A DNA stretch of 64,000 nucleotides from Streptomyces sp. SID12501 (GCF_010550245.1 NZ_JAAGLU010000017.1:124001-188000); one strand, 5' to 3'. Shown: positions 43,022 through 53,124, numbered from the stretch's first letter. Program-made: numbers and translations. The notes: generated by a model not told the origin, from the letters alone.

Positions 43022-44020
43022 ATGTCCGGCGTCAGCATCACACGACCCACCCAGACGGCCACCGCATCGGCCGCCGGCACGCTCCGCACCTCCGGCGCGC
43101 CGTTCGCGCCCAGCCGTGCCGCACGCGAACTGGGGCTGAAACGCCGCGAGTTCGACCTCGCGGTCCATCTCGGGTGTGTCCGGACCGTGCCTGACGAAGG
43201 GGGTGGGGGCCGACGCGTCGCGCGCGACGAGATCGACCGTCTGCGCAACGACGCACATTTCCCGGGGACACTGCGAGAACGCGTCCGGGCGGTGGGTACG
43301 GCGGATGGCGCGAAGCTCATGGATGTACCGCCCACCCGGTTCACCCGCCTGGCGCGGCTTGGGCTGGTGACACCGGTGAACTTCTACCTCAACCGCTACA
43401 GGGCCGTGGTCTGGTTGTATCTCGCCGACGAACTACGGCAGTTCGCCGCAGGCACGGACTCCGCCCCGCTGCTGACCGGCCGCACTTCCCAGAGCCTGCG
43501 GGACCGACTCGAAGCAGGCCTTGACCTGCGGCCCCGCAACTGGCGGGGACGACAACTGGGATTCCTGCTCCGAACAGCCGACGACCCGTGGGCGCGGGCC
43601 GCCGTCGTGGCGTCCTTCCTCGACCCCGCCCAGGTCGCGGAACTCGTCAACGACCCTTACGAACGCTCTTACTTGAACCGCTTCCGGCCGGAGCAGCCGA
43701 CCCACGGGGTGCCGGGTTCGCCCGCCGCCCGGCTCGCGGAACGGATCATGACGGCGGAAGACCCGGACGAGATCGGCTGGCTCCGCGCAGACCTGACCGG
43801 AACCCTGGCCGAAGCCCGTGACCACCGACCCGCACCGCGCCCGGGGGCGGAACAGATCCCGCCCCCGGGCGAAGAGCTCGAGCAGGAGGCTGTTCGGTCC
43901 GTGCCCCCGCAGCAGGACAGCCGCCCCGAGGCACCCGAGCGAACCCGCGGTCTGTTGAGCCGACTGCGCGGCAGAAACCCACGCCCCGCCCGGGACCGGA
44001 AGCACGCCGCGCGAGTCTGA
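43022..44020 (+). CDS. DUF6397-type conserved Streptomyces protein
   Basis: 332 residues. The N-terminal half looks like a DNA-binding MerR/helix-turn-helix variant (APSRAARELGLKRREFDLAV and GRRVARDEIDRLRND). The middle contains LMDVPPTRFTRLARLGLVTP, a second such unit. The tail is disordered and basic. The GGGGAG ribosome site precedes the ATG. Possibly a regulator, but this is uncertain; the family name is from memory. Confidence 0.7.
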   Translation: MSGVSITRPTQTATASAAGTLRTSGAPFAPSRAARELGLKRREFDLAVHLGCVRTVPDEGGGGRRVARDEIDRLRNDAHFPGTLRERVRAVGTADGAKLMDVPPTRFTRLARLGLVTPVNFYLNRYRAVVWLYLADELRQFAAGTDSAPLLTGRTSQSLRDRLEAGLDLRPRNWRGRQLGFLLRTADDPWARAAVVASFLDPAQVAELVNDPYERSYLNRFRPEQPTHGVPGSPAARLAERIMTAEDPDEIGWLRADLTGTLAEARDHRPAPRPGAEQIPPPGEELEQEAVRSVPPQQDSRPEAPERTRGLLSRLRGRNPRPARDRKHAARV

Positions 44021-44035
44021 ACAGGACGAGGCTCC

Positions 44036-44905
44036 TCAGCCCAGCTTTCGGAACAGCCCCTCCTGGACCACGGAGACGAGCAGCCTGCCCTCGACGTCGT
44101 AGATCCGGCCGCGGGCCAGCCCGCGCCCGCCCGTGGCGATGGGGGACTCCTGGTCGTACAGGAACCACTCGTCCGCACGGAACGGCCGGTGGAACCACAT
44201 GGCGTGGTCCAGCGAGGCCATGTCGAAGGTCCGCGGGCCGAACAAGGGCTCCACCGGGAGGCGGACGGCGTCGAGCAGCGTCATGTCGCTGGCGTACGTC
44301 AGCGCGCACGTGTGGACGAGCGGGTCGTCCCCCAGCGGACCGACCGTGCGCATCCACACAGCACTGCGCGGTTCCAACTGCTGGACCTCCTCGGCGGTCC
44401 AGAGCAATCGGTCCACATAACGGATGTCGAAGGGCTGACGGCGCGCCATTCGCTCGAACTGCTCGGGCAGCGTGCCGAGATGCTCCTTGATCTCCTGGGT
44501 GACGTTCGGCAGGGACTCCGGATCGGGGACCTTCCGGACCGGCGGCAGCTGATGTTCGAAGCTGCCTTCCTCGGGCTTGTGAAAGGAGGCGGTGAGATTG
44601 AAGATCGTGCGGCCCTGCTGCACGGCCGTGACCCGCCGGGTCGTGAACGACCGGCCGTCACGGACCCGTTCGACCTGGTACACGATCGGCACGCCCGGCC
44701 GGCCCGGGCGAAGGAAGTACGCGTGCAGCGAATGCACCGGGCGCTCGCCGTCCGTGGTGCGCCCGGCGGCGACCAGTGCCTGGCCCGCCACCTGGCCGCC
44801 GAAGACCCGCTGGAGGGATTCGTCGGGGCTGCGGCCACGGAAGATGTTGACCTCGATCTGCTCCAGATCGAGCAGGTCGACGAGTCTCTCGGCTGCGTTC
44901 GTCAT
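44036..44905 (-). CDS. tesB: Acyl-CoA thioesterase II
   Basis: A 289-residue double hot-dog thioesterase. VFGGQVAGQALVAAGRT and LHAYFLRPGRP are in the first hot-dog, and ASLDHAMWFHRPFRADEWFL in the second, with the conserved D-H-x-x-W/F-H pattern. It hydrolyses acyl-CoA to free acid and CoA. The start at 44905 is the ATG that begins MTNAAERL. Confidence 0.93.
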   Translation of the reverse strand: MTNAAERLVDLLDLEQIEVNIFRGRSPDESLQRVFGGQVAGQALVAAGRTTDGERPVHSLHAYFLRPGRPGVPIVYQVERVRDGRSFTTRRVTAVQQGRTIFNLTASFHKPEEGSFEHQLPPVRKVPDPESLPNVTQEIKEHLGTLPEQFERMARRQPFDIRYVDRLLWTAEEVQQLEPRSAVWMRTVGPLGDDPLVHTCALTYASDMTLLDAVRLPVEPLFGPRTFDMASLDHAMWFHRPFRADEWFLYDQESPIATGGRGLARGRIYDVEGRLLVSVVQEGLFRKLG

Positions 44906-44924
44906 ACGTGCGATTCTCCTGTGC

Positions 44925-47438
44925 TCACAGCTGGCCGACGGCGGTGACCTTGATGACTGCCCGGCTCTCCGCGTCGGAGGCCACGAGGTCGACCTCCGCG
45001 CTGATGCCCCAGTCATGGTCACCGTTCGGGTCGGCGAAGGCCTGCCGGACGCGCCACAGCCTGTTCTGCGGCTCCTCCTCGATCATCAGCAGCCGGGGGC
45101 CGCGGGCGTCGGGGCCGGTGCCGAGGTCCTCGTACTCGTCCCAGTACTTGTCCATCGCCTCGCCCCACGCGTCGGCGTCCCAGCCGGCCTCCGCGTCCAA
45201 CTCGCCCAGCGCCTGCACCTGGTCGAGCGCGGCCAGCTCGACGCGGCGGAACATGGCGTTGCGGACGAGGACACGGAACGCGCGCGCGTTGGCCGTGACC
45301 GGTTTGACCTGGTCCGCCTTCTCCTGGGCCTCCTCGGCGGTCATCACCTCCGGGTTGGCGAGCTGTTCCCACTCGTCCAGGAGGCTGGAGTCGACCTGGC
45401 GCACCATCTCGCCCAGCCAGGCGATCAGATCCTGCAGGTCCTCGGACTTGAGGTCGTCGGGGACGGTGTGGTCGAGGGCCTTGAAGGCGCCGGCGAGATA
45501 GCGCAGCACGATGCCCTCGGTGCGGGCCAGATCGTAGTGGGACACCAACTCGGTGAAGGACATGGCCCGTTCGTACATGTCACGGATGACTGATTTGGGG
45601 GAGAGAGGATGATCGCCGACCCACGGGTGGCTCTTGCGGTACGTGTTGTAGGCGTGGAAGAGCAGCTCTTCCAACGGCTTCGGGTACGAAACGTCCTGGA
45701 GGCGCTCCATGCGCTCCTCGTACTCGACGCCGTCCGCCTTCATCGCCCCGACGGCCTCACCGCGCGCCTTGTTCTGCTGGGCCGCGAGAATCTGGCGCGG
45801 GTCGTCCAGCGTGGACTCGACCACCGACACCATGTCCAACGCGTACGACGGCGACTCCGGGTCCAGAAGCTCGAAAGCGGCCAGCGCGAAGGTGGACAGC
45901 GGCTGGTTGAGCGCGAAGTCCTGCTGGAGGTCCACGGTCAGGCGCACGATACGGCCGGTCGCATCCGGCTCGTCCAGCTTCTCGACGACGCCGCCGTCCA
46001 GCAGCGAGCGGTAGATGGCGATCGCGCGCCGGATGTGCCGCAGCTGCTGCTTGCGCGGCTCGTGGTTGTCCTCCAGCAGGTGCCGCATCGCGTCGAAGGC
46101 GTTTCCGGGGCGGGCGATCACCGACAAAAGCATCGTGTGGGTCACCCGGAAGCGGGACGTCAGAGGCTCGGGGTCGGAGGTGATCAGCTTCTCGAAGGTG
46201 TTGTCCGTCCAGCCGACAAAACCCTCGGGCGCCTTCTTGCGGACCACCTTGCGGCGCTTCTTCGCGTCGTCGCCCGCCTTGGCGAGCGACTTCTCGTTCT
46301 CGATGACGTGCTCGGGCGCCTGGGCGACGACGTAGCCCGCCGTGTCGAAGCCCGCGCGGCCCGCCCGGCCTGCGATCTGGTGGAACTCCCGCGCGCGCAG
46401 GTTCCGTACGCGATTGCCGTCGTACTTCGTCAGCGCTGTGAACAGCACCGTGCGGATGGGCACGTTGACGCCGACGCCGAGGGTGTCCGTGCCGCAGATG
46501 ACCTTCAACAGGCCTGCCTGGGCCAGCTTCTCGACCAGACGCCGGTACTTGGGGAGCATGCCGGCGTGGTGGACACCGATGCCGTGCCGGACGTAACGGG
46601 ACAGGTGCTGGCCGAACTTGGTGGTGAAGCGGAAGTTGCCGATCAGCTCGGCGATCTTGTCCTTCTCCTCGCGCGTGCACATGTTGATGCTCATCAGGGC
46701 CTGCGCCCGCTCCACCGCCTGCGCCTGCGTGAAGTGCACGATGTAGACGGGCGCCTGCCGGGTGTCCAGGAGTTCCGTCAGGGTCTCGGTCATCGGGGTC
46801 AGCTTGTACTCGTACGACAGCGGGACCGGGCGGATCGCCGAGCGGACCACCGAGGTCGGGCGGCCGGTGCGGCGGGTGAGGTCCTGCTCGAACATCGAGA
46901 CGTCGCCCAGTGTCGCCGACATCAGGATGAACTGCGCCTGCGGCAGCTCCAGGATCGGGATCTGCCAGGCCCAGCCGCGGTCGGCCTCGGCGTAGAAGTG
47001 GAACTCGTCCATCACGACCTGGCCGACATCCGCCTGCTTGCCGTCGCGCAGCGCGATGGACGCGAGCACCTCGGCCGTGCAGCAGATGACGGGGGCATCC
47101 GAGTTGACCGAGGCGTCGCCGGTCAGCATCCCGACGTTCTCCGTGCCGAAGATCTTGCACAGCTCGAAGAACTTCTCCGAGACCAGGGCCTTGATCGGAG
47201 CGGTGTAGAAGGTGACCTCGTCCCGGGCCAGCGCGGCGAAGTGCGCGCCCGCCGCGATCATGCTCTTGCCCGAGCCGGTGGGCGTCGACACGATCACGTT
47301 CGCACCCGAGACCACTTCGATCAGCGCCTCCTCCTGGTGCGGGTAGAGCGTGAGACCGCGCTCCTGCTGCCACGACTCGAAGGCTTCGTAGAGGGCGTCG
47401 GGATCTGCGGTCTTCGGCAGCTGATCGATGAGGGTCAC
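44925..47438 (-). CDS. DEAD/DEAH-box helicase with DUF3516 (Ski2/HelY-like)
   Basis: 837 residues. Walker A STPTGSGKSMIAAG lies near residue 52, Walker B VMDEFHFYAE near 143, and the motif V/VI region HQIAGRAGRAGFDTAGYV near 350. The C-terminal half is the DUF3516 region (VGDHPLSPKSVIRDMYERAM). Such Ski2-like enzymes are thought to unwind RNA. Start is GTG 47438 (VTLIDQLPKTAD). A long open frame on the opposite strand over this gene is antisense shadow. Confidence 0.92.
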   Translation of the reverse strand: MTLIDQLPKTADPDALYEAFESWQQERGLTLYPHQEEALIEVVSGANVIVSTPTGSGKSMIAAGAHFAALARDEVTFYTAPIKALVSEKFFELCKIFGTENVGMLTGDASVNSDAPVICCTAEVLASIALRDGKQADVGQVVMDEFHFYAEADRGWAWQIPILELPQAQFILMSATLGDVSMFEQDLTRRTGRPTSVVRSAIRPVPLSYEYKLTPMTETLTELLDTRQAPVYIVHFTQAQAVERAQALMSINMCTREEKDKIAELIGNFRFTTKFGQHLSRYVRHGIGVHHAGMLPKYRRLVEKLAQAGLLKVICGTDTLGVGVNVPIRTVLFTALTKYDGNRVRNLRAREFHQIAGRAGRAGFDTAGYVVAQAPEHVIENEKSLAKAGDDAKKRRKVVRKKAPEGFVGWTDNTFEKLITSDPEPLTSRFRVTHTMLLSVIARPGNAFDAMRHLLEDNHEPRKQQLRHIRRAIAIYRSLLDGGVVEKLDEPDATGRIVRLTVDLQQDFALNQPLSTFALAAFELLDPESPSYALDMVSVVESTLDDPRQILAAQQNKARGEAVGAMKADGVEYEERMERLQDVSYPKPLEELLFHAYNTYRKSHPWVGDHPLSPKSVIRDMYERAMSFTELVSHYDLARTEGIVLRYLAGAFKALDHTVPDDLKSEDLQDLIAWLGEMVRQVDSSLLDEWEQLANPEVMTAEEAQEKADQVKPVTANARAFRVLVRNAMFRRVELAALDQVQALGELDAEAGWDADAWGEAMDKYWDEYEDLGTGPDARGPRLLMIEEEPQNRLWRVRQAFADPNGDHDWGISAEVDLVASDAESRAVIKVTAVGQL

Positions 47439-47583
47439 GCCCCCATCTTGCCTGTGATCCCAGGTGAAGGGGGAATCGGATGCCCGTCCGAAGATCATGG
47501 CGGCTACGCTGTGTCGCCGACGGAGCGTCAGCGCACCCGGTCAACTGGACAGCGGCGTACGAGGAATAGGGCGGAACACGGCC

Positions 47584-48378
47584 ATGATGGGACCAGCACA
47601 CTCACTCTCGGGGGCCGCGGCCTGGCTCGGGGTCGGAGCCGCCGCGGCCGCGGCCGGCAAGCCGATGCCCTGGCCGGTGCTCCTGGTCGGTGCCCTGATC
47701 TGCGCCGGTGCCGCACTCGCCCCGGACCTCGACCACAAGGCGGCGACCATTTCGAACGCCTTCGGCCCGATCTCGCGCGGCCTGTGCGAGATCGTCGACA
47801 AGCTCTCCTACGCCGTCTACAAGGCGACGAAGAAGCAGGGCGACCCGCGCCGCTCGGGCGGGCACCGGACACTGACGCACACCTGGCTGTGGGCGGTTCT
47901 GACCGGTGGGGGCGCCTCCGCGGTGGCGATCGCCGGGGGCCGTTGGGCGGTGCTGGCGATCCTCTTCGTGCACATCGTGCTCGCCATCGAAGGCCTGCTG
48001 TGGCGGGCGACGCGCGGGTCCAGCGCCGATGTCCTGGTCTGGCTGCTGGCAGCGACCAGCGCCTGGATCCTGGCCGGCGTCCTGGACAAGCCGGGCAACG
48101 GCGCGGACTGGCTCTTCACGGACCCGGGGCAGACGTACCTGTGGCTCGGGCTGCCGATCGTGCTCGGCGCGCTGGTGCACGACATCGGGGACGCGCTGAC
48201 GGTGTCGGGCTGCCCGGTCCTGTGGCCCATCCCGATCGGCCGCAAGCGCTGGTACCCGATCGGCCCGCCGAAGGCGCTGCGGTTCCGGGCGGGCAGCTGG
48301 GTCGAACTGAAGGTGCTCATGCCGGCGTTCATGCTGCTCGGGGGAGTGGGCTGCGCGGCGGCGCTCAACCTCATCTGA
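47584..48378 (+). CDS. Membrane-bound metal-dependent hydrolase (YdjM-like, DUF457)
   Basis: 264 residues, with several hydrophobic spans. MMGPAHSLSGAAAWLGVG, LAPDLDHKAATIS and RTLTHTWLWAVL hold the conserved His/Asp pairs. GALVHDIGDALTVSGC, also a metal motif, lies near the end. The family is linked to cell-envelope or lipid chemistry, but the reaction is unknown. Start at ATG 47584 (a second ATG follows). Confidence 0.88.
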   Translation: MMGPAHSLSGAAAWLGVGAAAAAAGKPMPWPVLLVGALICAGAALAPDLDHKAATISNAFGPISRGLCEIVDKLSYAVYKATKKQGDPRRSGGHRTLTHTWLWAVLTGGGASAVAIAGGRWAVLAILFVHIVLAIEGLLWRATRGSSADVLVWLLAATSAWILAGVLDKPGNGADWLFTDPGQTYLWLGLPIVLGALVHDIGDALTVSGCPVLWPIPIGRKRWYPIGPPKALRFRAGSWVELKVLMPAFMLLGGVGCAAALNLI

Positions 48379-48401
48379 GGTCGGCCGCCGAGACAGCCGT
48401 C

Positions 48402-48659
48402 TCAGTTCTGGCCCTCACCGCCGCCGTATCGCCGTTCGAAGGCGGCGACGCGGCCCTCGGTGTCCACCGGTCGGGCCTTGCCGGTGTAGAACGGGTGGCT
48501 CTCCGAGGAGATCTCCACGTCCACGACCGGGTACGTCTCACCGTCGTCCCACTCGATGGTCTGCTCGCTCGTCGCGGTGGACCGGGTCAGGAAGGCGTAT
48601 CCGGCGGTCCGGTCCCGGAAGACGACCGGCTGGTAGGCGGGCTGCTTGTCCTGCTGCAT
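48402..48659 (-). CDS. rpmE2: 50S ribosomal protein L31 type B
   Basis: 85 residues. YQPVVFRDRTAGYAFLTRST, then EISSESHPFYTGKARPVDTEGRV cut as is typical. It has no cysteines, so it is the zinc-free paralogue that replaces zinc-binding L31 when zinc is scarce. No Zur box is visible in the short upstream region. AAGGAG precedes the ATG. Confidence 0.95.
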   Translation of the reverse strand: MQQDKQPAYQPVVFRDRTAGYAFLTRSTATSEQTIEWDDGETYPVVDVEISSESHPFYTGKARPVDTEGRVAAFERRYGGGEGQN

Positions 48660-48716
48660 GCGTGTACTCCTTGCTTCGGCTGTCGGCCCCGCGGGGCCCC
48701 TGCGTCAGGGGGACGG

Positions 48717-49187
48717 TCAGCCGGACAGGGCGTCCTCGTCCACGATGTGCATCGCGGCCTCCTCGGCCGAGGAGGCCGCGCCGTCGATGCCCACGTCGGT
48801 GGCGATCAGCCCGCTCTCCCCGTCCTCGTGCGCTCCCTCGTTGGGGGCCACCAGACGGCCGGAGCGGACTGCGCCCACCTCGTTGTCCAGCGGCTCGCCG
48901 TCCGTGTCCGCGCAGTCGCCGATGCCGTCGCCGTCCGGTGCCGTGACGTCCGGCAGTTCCTCGGCGAGGCGCTGGTCCAGGGTCTCGCCCTGACGGCGCT
49001 CCGCCGCCGTCACACCGGTGCGCTCCACCGCCCAGGGCCGGTCCGGAGGGGACCAGCCACGGTCGAGGGGATCATCGACCCCGTCCGTGACCAGGGTGTC
49101 CTCGGCGTCGAGGAGACCCGCGTCGTCCTGAACCTCGGATCCGTCGGGCTGGTAGACGTCGTCTCCCCATCCCTCGTCACTGTCCAC
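48717..49187 (-). CDS. DUF5709 family acidic protein
   Basis: 156 residues from GTG 49187 (GGAGG five bases before). VDSDEGWGDDVYQPDGSEVQ, then ERRQGETLDQRLAEELPDV and a highly acidic body with no hydrophobic span. The family is common in Streptomyces and uncharacterised. Confidence 0.83.
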   Translation of the reverse strand: MDSDEGWGDDVYQPDGSEVQDDAGLLDAEDTLVTDGVDDPLDRGWSPPDRPWAVERTGVTAAERRQGETLDQRLAEELPDVTAPDGDGIGDCADTDGEPLDNEVGAVRSGRLVAPNEGAHEDGESGLIATDVGIDGAASSAEEAAMHIVDEDALSG

Positions 49188-49328
49188 GGGTACCTCCAGG
49201 TGGGTCGGGACCGGCCCCGGCGCCGCCCGGATGGGCGGGAAGCCGCTTCCAGCGTTCCACCCACCGCCGGGACCGCGCAACGGGACGGAGCCGACCCGGC
49301 CCCGTCCCGCTGCCCGCTCACCGGTCTG

Positions 49329-51110
49329 TCACCCGTGCCACGACCGCCACAGCGCCGCGTACGCCCCGTCCGCCGCAACGAGCTCGTCGTGGCTGCCCAG
49401 CTCGCTGATCCGGCCGTTCTCCACGACGGCGATGACATCCGCGTCATGGGCGGTGTGCAGCCGGTGGGCGATGGCGACCACCGTACGTCCGTCCAGGACC
49501 CGGGCCAGGGACCGCTCCAGATGACGGGCCGCACGCGGGTCGAGGAGCGAGGTCGCCTCGTCCAGGACCAGCGTGTGCGGGTCGGCCAGGACCAGCCGGG
49601 CCAACGCGATCTGCTGGGCCTGCGCCGGCGTGAGCGCGAACCCGCCCGAGCCGACCTCGGTGTCCAGGCCCTCGTCAAGCGCCCGGGCCCAGCCCTCCGC
49701 GTCGACGGCGCCGAGCGCGGCCCACAGCTCCGCGTCCCCGGCGTCCGTGCGGGCGAGCAGCAGGTTGTCGCGCAGCGAGCCGACGAAGACGTGGTGCTCC
49801 TGGTTGACCAGCGCGACGTGCGAGCGGACCTCCTCGGCGGGCATCCTGGACAGCTCCGCGCCGCCCAGGGTGATACGGCCGGTCCGGGGTGCGTAGATCC
49901 CGGCGAGCAGCCTGCCCAGTGTGGACTTGCCCGCGCCCGAGGGACCCACCAGGGCCAGCCGGGTGCCGGGCGCGACCTCCAGGGACACCTTGCGCAGCAC
50001 GTCCACGCCCTCCCGGTAGCCGAAGTGCACCTGGTCCGCGTGCACGTCCCGTCCGTCCGGGGCCAGCGAGGGGTCACCGGCGTCCGGCTCGATGTCCCGG
50101 ACGCCGACCAGCCGGGCCAGCGACACCTGGGCGACCTGGAGCTCGTCGTACCAGCGCAGGATGATCCCCACCGGGTCGACGAGCATCTGGGCGAGCAGCG
50201 CGCTCGTGGTCAGCTGGCCGACGCCGATCCAGCCCTGGAGCACGAAGACCCCGCCGACCATCAGCACCGAACACAGCACGGTCACATGGGTGGCGTTGAT
50301 GACAGGGAAGAGCACGCACCGCAGCCACAGCGTGTAGCGCTCCCAGGCCGTCCACTCACTGACCCGCCGGTCCGACAGTTCGATCCGGCGGTCGCCCAGG
50401 CGGTGGGCCTCGATGGTCCGTCCTGCGTCCACGGTCTCCGCGAGCACGGCGGCGACAGCGGCGTACCCGGCGGCCTCCGAGCGGTAGGCGGAGGGCGCGC
50501 GCCGGAAGTACCAGCGGCAGCCGACCACCAGCAGCGGGACCGCGAGGAGCACGGCCGGCGCCAGCGGCGGCGCCGTGACGACGAGCCCGCCGAGCAGCAG
50601 CGCCGCCCACACCACGCCGATGGCGAGCTGCGGCACCGCCTCGCGCATCGCGTTGGCGAGCCGGTCGATGTCGGTCGTGATGCGGGAGAGCAGGTCACCC
50701 GTGCCCGCCCGCTCAAGGACGCCAGGCGGCAGCCCGACCGCCCGGACGAGGAAGTCCTCGCGCAGATCGGCCAGCATCCGTTCGCCGAGCATCGCGCCGC
50801 GCAGCCGCACCTGCCGTACGAACACGGCCTGCACGACCAGCGCGGCGGCGAACAGGCCGACGACGAGCTCCAGATGGAGTTCGCGGGCGTCGTCCGAGAC
50901 CCGCTCGACGAGGTCGCCCAGCAGGTACGGGCCGACCATGGAGGCCACCACGGAGAACGTGTTGACGGTGACCAGGAGCAGGAAGGCACGCCGGTGCCTG
51001 CGGAACAGTTCGGCCACGTAGGCGCGTACGGTCGCGGGGGCGCCGACCGGCAGGGTGCTCGCCGTTGTCGGGGCCGCCGGGTCGTACGCCGGTGGCGCCA
51101 CGCCGATCAT
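49329..51110 (-). CDS. ABC exporter subunit with canonical Walker A, degenerate signature
   Basis: 593 residues: six-span transmembrane domain, then an ATPase domain. Walker A is VGPSGAGKST, Walker B LVLDEATS, H-loop VVAIAHRLH, all intact. The signature loop, normally LSGGQ, reads LTPAQAQQIALAR. With its partner it forms a heterodimer with one working site. The ATG at 51110 overlaps the partner's stop (ATGA). Substrate unknown. Confidence 0.9.
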   Translation of the reverse strand: MIGVAPPAYDPAAPTTASTLPVGAPATVRAYVAELFRRHRRAFLLLVTVNTFSVVASMVGPYLLGDLVERVSDDARELHLELVVGLFAAALVVQAVFVRQVRLRGAMLGERMLADLREDFLVRAVGLPPGVLERAGTGDLLSRITTDIDRLANAMREAVPQLAIGVVWAALLLGGLVVTAPPLAPAVLLAVPLLVVGCRWYFRRAPSAYRSEAAGYAAVAAVLAETVDAGRTIEAHRLGDRRIELSDRRVSEWTAWERYTLWLRCVLFPVINATHVTVLCSVLMVGGVFVLQGWIGVGQLTTSALLAQMLVDPVGIILRWYDELQVAQVSLARLVGVRDIEPDAGDPSLAPDGRDVHADQVHFGYREGVDVLRKVSLEVAPGTRLALVGPSGAGKSTLGRLLAGIYAPRTGRITLGGAELSRMPAEEVRSHVALVNQEHHVFVGSLRDNLLLARTDAGDAELWAALGAVDAEGWARALDEGLDTEVGSGGFALTPAQAQQIALARLVLADPHTLVLDEATSLLDPRAARHLERSLARVLDGRTVVAIAHRLHTAHDADVIAVVENGRISELGSHDELVAADGAYAALWRSWHG

Positions 51111-52921
51111 GCCGTCTCTCCGATTTCCTTGAGTTCTTCCAGTTCTTCCAGGTCGTCGAGGTTGCCCAGGTCGCGGCCGATGGCTTCCTCGTCCTCGGTC
51201 TCCCGGGTCACCACGGCCCGGTACCGCGGTTCCTTGTGCAGCAGTTCGCGGTGCACACCGACGGCCGCGACCTCGTCCTCGTGGATCAGCACGACCCGGT
51301 CCGCGTGGTCCAGGAGCAGCGGCGAGGAGGTGAACACCACTGTCGTCCGGCCGGCGCGCAACTCCCGTACTCCGTCGGCGATCCGGGCCTCGGTGTGCGA
51401 GTCGACGGCTGACGTCGGTTCGTCGAGCACGAGCACCTCGGGGTCCGTGATCAGCGACCGTGCCAGCGCCAGCCGCTGGCGCTGCCCGCCCGACAGCGAC
51501 CGCCCGCGCTCGGTGATCCGCGCGTCCAACGGGTCCTCGGCGTCCAGCGACCCCTGCACGAGCGCTTCCAGCACGTCGCCGCACTGTGCGGCTGCCAGCG
51601 CCTCGGCGGCGCTCACCGCACCCGAGGAGGGCACGTCGAGCAGCTCGCGCAGCGAACCGGAGAGCAGTACCGGGTCCTTGTCCTGGACGAGGACGGCCGT
51701 GCGGGTGCTGGAGAGCGGCAACTCGTCCAGCGGTACGCCACCGAGGAGCGCCGACGTGCCCTTCTCCGAAGGGTGCCCGCCGAGCCGTTCCGCCAGCAGG
51801 CCCGCCGCGTCCGGATCGCCGCACACCACTGCGGTCAGACATCCGGCGGGTGCCAGCAGCCCGGTCGTGGGGTCGTACAGATCGCCGGTCGGCACCTCCG
51901 CCTCGCGCGAGCCCGCCGTGTCCGTGGCGCGCTCCAGGGACAGCACCCCCGCGGCCCGTTTCGCGGAGGGCCGGGAGAAGGAGTACGCCATGGCGATCTC
52001 CTCGAAGTGCCGCAGCGGATACGTCAGCAGCATGACCGCGCTGTACACCGTGACCAGCTCGCCGACGGTGATCCGGCCCTGCCTGGCAAGGTGTACACCT
52101 TGCCAGACGACCGCGATCATCAGCAGACCCGGCAGCAGCACCTGGACCGCCGAGATCAGCGCCCACATACGGGCGCTGCGCACGGCCGCGTGCCGCACCT
52201 CCTGCGAGGCCCGGCGATAGCGGTCGAGGAATAGTTCCTCGCCACCGATGCCACGCAGAACCCGCAGTCCCGCGACGGTGTCCGAGGCCAGTTCGGTCGC
52301 GCGGCCCGCCTTCTCCCGCTGGAAGTCGGCCCGCCGGGTGGCGCGCGGCAGCAGCGGCAGTACGGCGAGGGCGAGGACCGGGATGCCCACGGCGACGACG
52401 ATGCCGAGCGCCGGCTGGTAGACGTACAGCCCGACGCAGACCAGCACGACGGTCAGCGCGGCGGCGGTGAACCGGGAGAAGGCCTCCACGAACCAGCCGA
52501 TCTTCTCCACGTCCCCCGTGGAGACCGCGACGATCTCACCGGCCGCGACCCGCCGCGTCAACGCCGAGCCGAGCTGGGCGGTCCTGCGGGCCAGCAACTG
52601 CTGGACGCGGGCCGCCGCCGTGATCCAGTTGGTGACCGCGGCCCGGTGCAGCATGCTGTCGCCGAGTGCGATGGCCACACCGCACAGCACCATCAGCCCG
52701 CCCGCGAGAGCCAGCCGCTGGCCCGAGCGGTCGACGACGGCCTGGACGGCGAACCCGACGCCGAACGGCAGTCCGGAGACGGCCACGAAGTGCACCAGTC
52801 CCCAGGCGAGGGCGGTGAGCTGCCCGCCGAGCTGGTTGCGGAAGAGCCACCACAGAAATCTGGGGCCCGAGCGTGCGTCCGGTACACCCGGGTCTCGGTA
52901 CGGAAGGTCTTGGATCTTCAT
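51107..52921 (-). CDS. ABC exporter subunit with canonical signature, degenerate Walker A
   Basis: 604 residues. The transmembrane domain is typical (SGLPFGVGFAVQAVVDRSGQ). In the ATPase domain the Walker A is absent: AVVCGDPDAAGLLAERLGG stands where GxxGxGK(S/T) should be. The H-loop reads VVFTSSP (His to Ser). The signature LSGGQRQRLALAR and Walker B LVLDEPTS are normal. It pairs with the next gene, which has the complementary defect. Start at ATG 52921 is likely; ATG 52948 is possible. Confidence 0.9.
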   Translation of the reverse strand: MKIQDLPYRDPGVPDARSGPRFLWWLFRNQLGGQLTALAWGLVHFVAVSGLPFGVGFAVQAVVDRSGQRLALAGGLMVLCGVAIALGDSMLHRAAVTNWITAAARVQQLLARRTAQLGSALTRRVAAGEIVAVSTGDVEKIGWFVEAFSRFTAAALTVVLVCVGLYVYQPALGIVVAVGIPVLALAVLPLLPRATRRADFQREKAGRATELASDTVAGLRVLRGIGGEELFLDRYRRASQEVRHAAVRSARMWALISAVQVLLPGLLMIAVVWQGVHLARQGRITVGELVTVYSAVMLLTYPLRHFEEIAMAYSFSRPSAKRAAGVLSLERATDTAGSREAEVPTGDLYDPTTGLLAPAGCLTAVVCGDPDAAGLLAERLGGHPSEKGTSALLGGVPLDELPLSSTRTAVLVQDKDPVLLSGSLRELLDVPSSGAVSAAEALAAAQCGDVLEALVQGSLDAEDPLDARITERGRSLSGGQRQRLALARSLITDPEVLVLDEPTSAVDSHTEARIADGVRELRAGRTTVVFTSSPLLLDHADRVVLIHEDEVAAVGVHRELLHKEPRYRAVVTRETEDEEAIGRDLGNLDDLEELEELKEIGETA

Positions 52922-53124
52922 GACGTCCCAGTGGCTCGCATCTCGCATGAGGGGGTGGATGTGGGGGTGGGAGGGGCCGGGAAGGCCGACAACGGGCCGT
53001 GAAAGGTTCGCGTCACCGTGTGGTCGAAGGCAAACGGTTTTCCGGCGAGAGGCATGGTTTCGGCCCGATTGGCGGTTGTTCGCCTCATTGCCGCGCGGGG
53101 CCGACTGCCCGTAGAACACCGGCC

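Noticed and set aside
51111..52166. Upstream extension of the second ABC subunit
   Set aside because: It covers the first subunit in another frame; the ATG at 51110 coincides with the partner's stop and the start of homology.
45609..52220. A single rightward open frame of over 2,200 codons
   Set aside because: It runs antisense to the DUF3516 helicase, L31, DUF5709 and the ABC exporter pair. It is Arg/His/Gly/Val-rich with no domain, the usual shadow of high-GC coding on the other strand.
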